Part shown: positions 7,645 to 11,450 of the stretch, piece by piece
Layout: the number at the start of each line of letters is the position of its first letter
Numbering within the stretch: position 1 is the stretch's first letter
NCBI GenBank assembly: GCA_946055175.1
Contig: CAMGET010000015.1
Coordinates: 1-11,450 of the forward strand
Source of the DNA: an uncultured Roseburia sp.
GTDB lineage: Bacteria > Bacillota > Clostridia > Lachnospirales > Lachnospiraceae
DNA length: 11,450 nt
Direction of reading: 5' to 3'
Program-made: the position numbers and the translations under genes
Notes under the pieces: generated by a model
Databases searched by the model: none
What the model was told of the DNA's origin: nothing
Seen by the model: only the letters and a program-made list of their open reading frames with translations

Positions 7645-8667
7645 TTACGAATCCGCCTGTTTTAAGCCGTGATTGTAAATCTCCTTTACAATTTCAGCCA
7701 ACTGCGTTTCCTGAATCTGAATGTCGCTCACCTCAGTTACTTCCATCACTGCATTAAGCACCTGAGGCACCTGTAATTTATGCTTGTCAAAGCTTACAGA
7801 CAACGCCTTCCGTTCTTCATCAAAATCTACCTTACATGCCTGTTCTGTAACTTTAAGCTTCTCCGGCAAATCCAATCCCACAATCTCTTTCGGACTTTTA
7901 ATCTCCATGGAAACGGTACGTCTGGTTCCATAAGTATCCTTCAGTTCCTCTAAAGAACCATCATAAATTTTCTTTCCCTCATCAATGATAATAATGCGGT
8001 TGCAAAGTTCCTCTATGTCACCGATATCATGGGTTGTTAAAATAACCGTGGTCTGATATTTCTCATTTATTTCTTTGATGGCCGCCCGGATATTATCCTT
8101 TACCACAAGGTCTAAGCCGATGGTCGGCTCATCCAGATACAATACCTTTGGATTATGTAAAAGTGCTGCACCCAAGTCAGCCCGCATTCTCTGACCTAAA
8201 GATAAAGTTCTTACCGGTCTGTCAAAAAAAGCGTCCAGCTGTAAAACCTGGTTTAGAAATTTCATCCGCTCCGCGTAATCCTCATCTGAAACATTATATA
8301 TTTCTTTCAAAATCGTAAATGACTCACTTAACGGCAAATCCCACCACAGCTGGGTACGCTGCCCAAATACCACGCCGATCTCCTGCGCATTTTTCTTTCG
8401 CTGCGCACTCGGATTAATCCCATTTACGATGCACTCTCCGCTGGTCGGTTTCATAATACCCGTCATCATCTTTATTGTGGTAGATTTCCCTGCACCATTG
8501 CTTCCGATATATCCCACAATCTCTCCATCCTGTATCGTAAAAGAAATGTCCTCCACCGCTTTTTTTACAACCTTTTCTGTAGAAAATAGCCCTTTAATGG
8601 CACCTTTTAATCCAGGATATTTCTTGGGTGAAACAAATTCTTTTGATACGTGTCTGACTTCTATCAT
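7645..8667 (-). CDS. ABC transporter ATP-binding protein (COG4586-like)
   Basis: Cytosolic ATPase of the exporter formed with the next two genes. Over 340 residues it shows Walker A GSNGAGKST (55-63), the Q-loop FGQRTQLWWDLP (101-112), signature LSLGQRMRAD (155-164), Walker B VLYLDEPTIGLD (175-186) and the switch histidine TTHD (211-214), all intact. An N-terminal insert (PKKYPGLKGAIKGLF, about 14-28) and a C-terminal extension of about 90 residues are typical of the COG4586 group rather than of short nodulation/drug ATPases. LSLGQR replaces the usual LSGGQ, which is normal in this group. ATG 8667 has GAGGGG 11 nt upstream, a slightly long spacing. It is first in a three-gene unit with its own promoter. 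Confidence 0.93.
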   Translation of the reverse strand: MIEVRHVSKEFVSPKKYPGLKGAIKGLFSTEKVVKKAVEDISFTIQDGEIVGYIGSNGAGKSTTIKMMTGIMKPTSGECIVNGINPSAQRKKNAQEIGVVFGQRTQLWWDLPLSESFTILKEIYNVSDEDYAERMKFLNQVLQLDAFFDRPVRTLSLGQRMRADLGAALLHNPKVLYLDEPTIGLDLVVKDNIRAAIKEINEKYQTTVILTTHDIGDIEELCNRIIIIDEGKKIYDGSLEELKDTYGTRRTVSMEIKSPKEIVGLDLPEKLKVTEQACKVDFDEERKALSVSFDKHKLQVPQVLNAVMEVTEVSDIQIQETQLAEIVKEIYNHGLKQADS

Positions 8668-8702
8668 CTATTTATTGTCCCCTCTTATCACAATTTATTT
8701 CT

Positions 8703-8731
8703 ATTTTATCATGCAAACATATGTTTGGCAA
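8703..8731 (-). promoter_or_regulatory. Promoter of the ABC exporter unit
   Basis: Minus-strand -35 TTGCCA (8731-8726), a 17-bp spacer, and extended -10 TGATAAAAT (-10 TAAAAT at 8708-8703). Each hexamer matches consensus at 5 of 6 positions. A start near 8696 gives a leader of about 29 nt. The spacer carries a perfect palindrome, listed separately. Confidence 0.75.
8714..8727. promoter_or_regulatory. Putative operator: 14-bp perfect palindrome in the ABC promoter spacer
   Basis: CAAACATATGTTTG equals its own reverse complement, fills most of the -35/-10 spacer and touches the -35 hexamer. A dimeric repressor bound here would exclude RNA polymerase. No regulator gene lies beside it, and the binding protein is unknown. 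Confidence 0.45.
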
Positions 8732-8740
8732 TTAGAATCT

Positions 8741-8777
8741 AAAAAAACCAGCCGCCTTAATTGGGCAACTGGTTTTT
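8741..8777 (-). terminator. Rho-independent terminator after rpsR
   Basis: On the minus strand AAAAACCAGTTGCC (8777-8764) pairs with GGCGGCTGGTTTTT (8756-8743) using two G-U wobbles, with a 7-nt loop and a T-run to 8741. It starts 9 nt past the rpsR stop and separates the ribosomal unit from the ABC exporter. Confidence 0.88.
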
Positions 8778-8786
8778 AAAATCTGC

Positions 8787-9050
8787 TTACTCGCAAACGT
8801 ATGGCATCAGAGCTACGTGACGTGCTCTTTTGATTGCTACTGTAAGAGCTCTCTGATGTTTTGCACAGTTTCCTGTGATACGACGAGGAAGAATTTTTCC
8901 TCTCTCAGAGATATATCTCTTTAATTTGTTTGTGTCCTTGTAATCGATTACGTTATCTTTTCCACAGAATACACAAACTTTTTTTCTTCTATGCATTGGG
9001 CGTCTCTTCATGGAAGCGCCATCCTTATCTGCTGCTTTATTGAAAGCCAT
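8787..9050 (-). CDS. rpsR: 30S ribosomal protein S18 (zinc-type, C+)
   Basis: S18 pairs with S6 on the platform of the small subunit. The 87 residues include [23 protein letters not shown] (34-56) and the C-terminal [13 protein letters not shown]. Four putative zinc ligands are present, C26-x2-C29 and C62-x2-H65, which marks the C+ form; Bacillus-like S18 often lacks them. The N-terminus is lengthened by a short polar segment ([13 protein letters not shown]). ATG 9050 has AGGAGG 9 nt upstream; a later ATG (residue 14) lacks one. It is the third gene of the rpsF-ssb-rpsR unit, 21 nt after ssb. Confidence 0.97.
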   Translation of the reverse strand: MAFNKAADKDGASMKRRPMHRRKKVCVFCGKDNVIDYKDTNKLKRYISERGKILPRRITGNCAKHQRALTVAIKRARHVALMPYVCE

Positions 9051-9071
9051 GATTATTACCTCCTGTTAGGT

Positions 9072-9512
9072 TTAGTTAAATGGTAACTCTTCATCTATTC
9101 CATCCGGAATATTCATGAAGCCATCCCCGGCTGCGCTGCTTGGAGATGGTCTGTCACTTGGTGTGAAACCGCCGGCGTTATCGCCCTGGCCTTTGCTCTC
9201 AGCAAATTCACACTCTTCTACAACAACATCCGTTGTATATACCTTCTGTCCATCCTGCTTTGTATAGCTTCCGGTCTGAATACGTCCGGTAACTAATACC
9301 TTTGTGCCCTTGCGGAGATATTTCTCTGCAAACTCACCAAGACGTCCGAATGCGACACATCCGATAAAATCAGCGGTCTGCTGATCTCCGTCTCTTCTAA
9401 ATCTACGGTCTACTGCGATAGTATATCTTGCGATTGCTGTTGCCTGTTCACCCTGTGAGTAACGTACTTCAGGGTCTCTTGTCAATCGTCCCATAAGAAT
9501 AACTTTATTCAT
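9072..9512 (-). CDS. ssb: Single-stranded DNA-binding protein
   Basis: Homotetrameric SSB that coats ssDNA and recruits replication and repair proteins. The OB-fold domain covers residues 1 to about 105 (MNKVILMGRLTRDPEVRY, FIGCVAFGRLGEFAEKYLRKG, VLVTGRIQTGSYTKQDG). A short Gly/Pro/Ser-rich tail (about 106-135) leads to the acidic tip IDEELPFN. The canonical partner-binding tip ends in Pro-Phe; here one Asn follows. The start ATG 9512 has AGAGG about 9 nt upstream. It is placed between rpsF and rpsR, the standard bacterial arrangement that couples it to ribosome synthesis. Confidence 0.97.
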   Translation of the reverse strand: MNKVILMGRLTRDPEVRYSQGEQATAIARYTIAVDRRFRRDGDQQTADFIGCVAFGRLGEFAEKYLRKGTKVLVTGRIQTGSYTKQDGQKVYTTDVVVEECEFAESKGQGDNAGGFTPSDRPSPSSAAGDGFMNIPDGIDEELPFN

Positions 9513-9563
9513 CTACGATTTCCTCTCTTCTATCGAACCGTTGTCAGTTCAAAGAACAACTTC

Positions 9564-9854
9564 TTATGCTTCGTCTTTTCTAACAACTAAGAAACGAAGT
9601 ACGTTGTCCATGATACGAACGTCCTGTTCAACTGCTGCTGGTGTTGTTGCAGCTGCGTCGAACTGAATGAAGTAGTAGTAAGCTTCGCTCATTTTCTGGA
9701 TATCGTAAGCTAATTTTTTCTTACCCCAGTCTTCTACTTCTGTTACAGTACCACCGGCACGAGTGATATACTCTTTTGCCTTTTCTACTGTAGCTGTTCT
9801 CGCATCATCTTCGATCTTTGCACTTACAACGAGTGCTAATTCATACTTATTCAT
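9564..9854 (-). CDS. rpsF: 30S ribosomal protein S6
   Basis: S6 binds S18 and 16S rRNA on the small-subunit platform. The 96 residues match the family length; recognisable parts are MNKYELALVVSAKIEDD, GGTVTEVEDWGKKKLAYDIQK (residues 34-54) and the beta strand YYYFIQFD. It has no long acidic tail. ATG 9854 has AGGAGG 9 nt upstream. It is the first gene of the S6-SSB-S18 unit; the leader from the predicted start is about 70 nt and contains an imperfect inverted repeat CATTA/TAATG (9889-9900). I could not recognise the S6:S18-binding leader motif known in other bacteria. Confidence 0.97.
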   Translation of the reverse strand: MNKYELALVVSAKIEDDARTATVEKAKEYITRAGGTVTEVEDWGKKKLAYDIQKMSEAYYYFIQFDAAATTPAAVEQDVRIMDNVLRFLVVRKDEA

Positions 9855-9933
9855 GCGAATTTTCCTCCTTTTGGTCTCTGGCCCACCACATTATGTAATG
9901 AGCAAGGATAATTATAATATATCACGAATTAGT

Positions 9934-9962
9934 ACTATACCATGAATTCATGGGCTTTTCAA
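9934..9962 (-). promoter_or_regulatory. Promoter of rpsF-ssb-rpsR
   Basis: Minus-strand -35 TTGAAA (9962-9957), a 17-bp spacer, and extended -10 TGGTATAGT (-10 TATAGT at 9939-9934). The -35 overlaps the stop codon of the DUF951 gene. A second perfect TATAAT occurs downstream (9916-9911) but lacks a -35 at the right distance. Confidence 0.72.
9940..9953. promoter_or_regulatory. Putative operator: 14-bp perfect palindrome in the rpsF promoter spacer
   Basis: CCATGAATTCATGG is self-complementary and abuts the -10 hexamer. Its sequence differs from the palindrome in the ABC promoter, so the two would need different proteins. As RNA it could only form a short hairpin without a U-run, so it is not a terminator for the DUF951 gene. 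Chance is a real alternative. Confidence 0.35.
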
Positions 9963-10150
9963 GCTTTTTTTCGAATTTCTTTTGTATTTTTTTCCACAAG
10001 TTTACGGGCAATCATAATCTGATGTCCACAGCCCATGCATTTTAATCGGAAATCTGCTCCGGTGCGAAGGATTTCCCATTCGCTGCTTCCGCATGGATGC
10101 CCTTTTTTCAGGCGGACAATGTCGCCCACTTCATAATTATATTGATTCAT
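9959..10150 (-). CDS. DUF951 family protein (YyzM-like)
   Basis: A small 63-residue protein of unknown function with the DUF951 pattern: EVGDIVRLKKGHPCGSSEWEIL, then GADFRLKCMGCGHQIMIARK. Cysteines in HPCG and CMGCGH suggest metal binding. A Lys-rich tail ends it. ATG 10150 is chosen because AGGAG lies 9 nt upstream; the frame stays open to an ATG at 10198, but that would add 16 residues, overlap the preceding gene and lack a ribosome binding site. Homologues in Firmicutes often lie next to rpsF, as here. It follows the 58-residue gene by 16 nt. Confidence 0.88.
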   Translation of the reverse strand: MNQYNYEVGDIVRLKKGHPCGSSEWEILRTGADFRLKCMGCGHQIMIARKLVEKNTKEIRKKA

Positions 10151-10159
10151 TCCCTGTTT

Positions 10160-10164
10160 CTCCT
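10160..10164 (-). promoter_or_regulatory. Ribosome binding site deciding the DUF951 start
   Basis: AGGAG lies 9 nt before ATG 10150 and immediately after the stop of the preceding small gene (10167). It supports the 63-residue product over the 79-residue reading. Confidence 0.75.
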
Positions 10165-10166
10165 GC

Positions 10167-10343
10167 TTAACCGATAAGTTCGTACTGTAACATCTCATAT
10201 TTTAGTCTGCTTCCTTCCGTAATCTCCGGTGGAAGCAGCGCTCTTGCTACCAATTTTAGCTCGTCCTCTCCGGTCTCTATATTCTTAAGATTTGCATAAT
10301 CTCCGTCAATACTTACTACCTCATAATAAATTGTTTCAAACAT
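10167..10343 (-). CDS. Small hypothetical protein, 58 residues
   Basis: I do not recognise this family. The frame begins at ATG 10343, 6 nt after TTAGGAG, which overlaps the sirtuin stop codon; the gap is 9 nt, so translation is probably coupled. The product starts MFETIYYEVVSIDGDYANLK and ends LKYEMLQYELIG. It is acidic, cysteine-free, with no signal peptide or membrane helix. Alternating hydrophobic residues (YYEVVSIDGDYANLKNI, then LKLVARALLPPEITEGSRLKYE) suggest a small beta-barrel, similar in style to DUF3006-like or OB/SH3-like folds. Codon usage, spacing and a good ribosome binding site make it a real gene. It is easily missed because of its length. Confidence 0.8.
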   Translation of the reverse strand: MFETIYYEVVSIDGDYANLKNIETGEDELKLVARALLPPEITEGSRLKYEMLQYELIG

Positions 10344-10352
10344 ACTAGACTC

Positions 10353-11075
10353 CTAACATTTTATTTGACTAAACACTTCTCCTAACCCGCACTGCAACAG
10401 TAAATCCGCTTTATTATCTACCGGTGTAGCAGACTTATTAATTAAAACAAGCTTATTTCCCCTATAGTAGTTAATCAGTCCTGCCGCAGGATAAACTGCA
10501 AGAGATGTGCCACCGATAATAAGCATGTCTGCATGGCTGATATAAAAAACGGCATCATCCAGCGTCTGCTGGTCTAAGCCCTCCTCATATAACACCACAT
10601 CTGGTTTTATCTGTCCTTCACAGCTATCGCATGTCGGAATCCCCTCCGATTGCTGAATATAGGATGCATCAAATCCCTTGCCACATTTTCTGCAATAATT
10701 ACGGTGCACACTTCCGTGTAGTTCCAGTACCCGTTTGCTTCCGGCCACTTGATGCAGACCATCAATATTTTGTGTAATAACTGCCTTAAGCTTTCCGGCT
10801 TTTTCTAATTCAGCCAACTTTCTATGTGTCACATTAGGTTTAACATCCAGACAAAGCATTTTGTCTTTGTAAAAACGATAGAACTCATCTGTATGCCGCA
10901 TATAAAAAGAATGGCTTAAAATTGTCTCAGGTGGATAGTCATATTTTTGATTATATAAACCATCCACACTTCGAAAGTCCGGTATTCCACTTTCCGTAGA
11001 CACTCCCGCACCACCAAAAAACACGATGTTATCCGATTCTTCTATCATTTTTAAAAAGGTATCTATATTGGACAT
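10353..11075 (-). CDS. cobB: NAD-dependent protein deacylase, sirtuin (Sir2/CobB family)
   Basis: Removes acyl groups from protein lysines using NAD+, giving O-acyl-ADP-ribose and nicotinamide. The 240 residues are a full single-domain bacterial sirtuin. The NAD-binding motif GAGVSTESGIPDFR is at 23-35, TQNIDGLH at 101-108, and the catalytic His120 in LHGS. A zinc ribbon uses C128-x2-C131 and C149-x2-C152. KPDVVLYEE (157-165) and GGTSLAVYPAAGL (188-200) complete the Rossmann fold. ATG 11075 has GAGGAGG 8 nt upstream. It is the first intact gene of a three-gene unit; a pseudogene lies 12 nt upstream and its promoter region may drive the unit. All catalytic residues are present. Substrate preference (acetyl or longer acyl) cannot be set from sequence alone. 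Confidence 0.96.
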   Translation of the reverse strand: MSNIDTFLKMIEESDNIVFFGGAGVSTESGIPDFRSVDGLYNQKYDYPPETILSHSFYMRHTDEFYRFYKDKMLCLDVKPNVTHRKLAELEKAGKLKAVITQNIDGLHQVAGSKRVLELHGSVHRNYCRKCGKGFDASYIQQSEGIPTCDSCEGQIKPDVVLYEEGLDQQTLDDAVFYISHADMLIIGGTSLAVYPAAGLINYYRGNKLVLINKSATPVDNKADLLLQCGLGEVFSQIKC

Positions 11076-11087
11076 AAAACGACCTCC

Positions 11088-11364
11088 TCACATTTTCTCT
11101 TCAAATTCAGATACAGTGGACACTTTTGTTGCTACTTTTAACCACTTCCTTAACACTTCCACATCTTTTTCAGATTGAATTTTCTGTTTTAAGGTTTCCG
11201 GTATTTCTCCCTTATCTTTAAAGCAGGGACTCTGCTTTTCCTTCTGCAAAGCTATCCCGCCGTTCCATTTTCAAATATTCTTTCATATCAAATTCTTCAA
11301 ACAGCATTCCAACAACCTCCGCTCTGTGCTTCAGCAAAAAATCTTCCAAAATACCATCTTCTTC
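11088..11364 (-). pseudogene. C-terminal remnant of an Rpn-family PD-(D/E)XK nuclease / putative transposase
   Basis: Two adjacent frames give the typical C-terminus of these proteins. The first (from 11364) reads EEDGILEDFLLKHRAEVVGM, then LFEEFDMKEYLKMERRDSFA and EGKAESLL, and stops near 11222. After a frameshift the second reads DKGEIPETLKQKIQSEKD, then VEVLRKWLKVATKVSTVSEFEEKM, and stops at 11088. The catalytic N-terminal two-thirds is absent, with an in-frame stop at 11365-11367, and the glycine-glutamate hinge repeat is shortened at the frameshift. No start codon or ribosome binding site is convincing. It is dead as a nuclease. Family assignment is from memory of the C-terminal pattern. 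Confidence 0.7.
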
Positions 11365-11383
11365 TCATGTGATTTCTTCTTTG

Positions 11384-11412
11384 ATTATAGCGAAAAATTA
11401 CCTGTAATACAA
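11384..11412 (-). promoter_or_regulatory. Possible promoter ahead of the Rpn remnant and sirtuin unit
   Basis: Minus-strand TATAAT (11389-11384) with TTGTAT (11412-11407) 17 bp upstream. The -10 is perfect and the -35 poor. It may be the old promoter of the decayed gene, now serving the sirtuin unit; no better candidate lies between the remnant and ATG 11075. Confidence 0.4.
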
Positions 11413-11437
11413 TTTATTTCCAATTAACTTTTCGCTA
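11388..11437. repeat. Imperfect inverted repeat with 17-bp arms
   Basis: TAGCGAAAAATTACCTG (11388-11404) is nearly the reverse complement of CAATTAACTTTTCGCTA (11421-11437): 14 of 17 positions match, the outer nine perfectly, around a 16-bp centre. Neither strand has a following T-run, so it is not a terminator. It overlaps the putative promoter. It could be an operator or the end of a small mobile element. Confidence 0.5.
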
Positions 11438-11450
11438 AAAGTGCGATTGT

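Noticed and set aside
9855..9933. S6:S18-binding leader motif upstream of rpsF
   Set aside because: I looked for the conserved CCG bulge and paired stems in the leader and could not find them; only an imperfect CATTA/TAATG dyad is visible.
10151..10198. Sixteen-residue N-terminal extension of the DUF951 protein
   Set aside because: It overlaps the 58-residue gene, lacks a ribosome binding site and is outside the usual family length.
1..11450. CRISPR array, tRNA or rRNA genes, complete insertion sequence, defence island
   Set aside because: No spaced direct repeats, tRNA-like or rRNA-like sequence, or intact transposase was seen; the only mobile trace is the Rpn remnant at the right end.

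Overview
The window reads as Clostridia (Firmicutes), most likely a gut Lachnospiraceae (Roseburia / Lachnospira / Agathobacter-like). Evidence is the low GC, strong AGGAGG ribosome binding sites, sigma-A promoters with extended -10 elements, the C+ (zinc-type) S18, and the conserved block rpsF-ssb-rpsR ... gdpP-rplI-dnaB, which lies near oriC in many Firmicutes. Every supported gene is on the minus strand, so transcription runs from high to low coordinates.

Layout in transcription order. At the right edge (11364-11088) is a decayed C-terminal remnant of an Rpn-family PD-(D/E)XK nuclease/transposase, preceded by an imperfect inverted repeat (11388-11437) and a possible promoter. Next comes a tight three-gene unit: a sirtuin deacylase (11075-10353), an unrecognised 58-residue protein (10343-10167) and a DUF951 protein (10150-9959). 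A good promoter at 9962-9934 then starts rpsF (S6), ssb and rpsR (zinc-type S18), which end at a strong terminator (8777-8741).

An ABC-2 type exporter follows, with its own promoter: an ATPase (8667-7645) and two six-helix permeases (7632-6814, 6799-5978). It sits where many Clostridia carry the DUF2232/YybS membrane gene. A further promoter (5960-5932) drives gdpP (c-di-AMP phosphodiesterase), rplI (L9) and dnaB (replicative helicase), closed by a 12-bp-stem terminator (1996-1955).

The left end holds a gap with several potential RNA hairpins that finish in a U-run (1820-1713), a perfect 14-bp cre-like palindrome (1704-1691), and the first 552 residues of a large secreted modular protein. 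Its domain style suggests a pectin- or polysaccharide-active enzyme under carbon catabolite control.

The core of the window is ordinary replication and translation housekeeping. Points of interest lie in the regulatory DNA: three perfect 14-bp palindromes each fall in a promoter region, the structured gap precedes the secreted enzyme, and two small or broken genes are easy to miss. I did not find a clearly novel multi-gene system.
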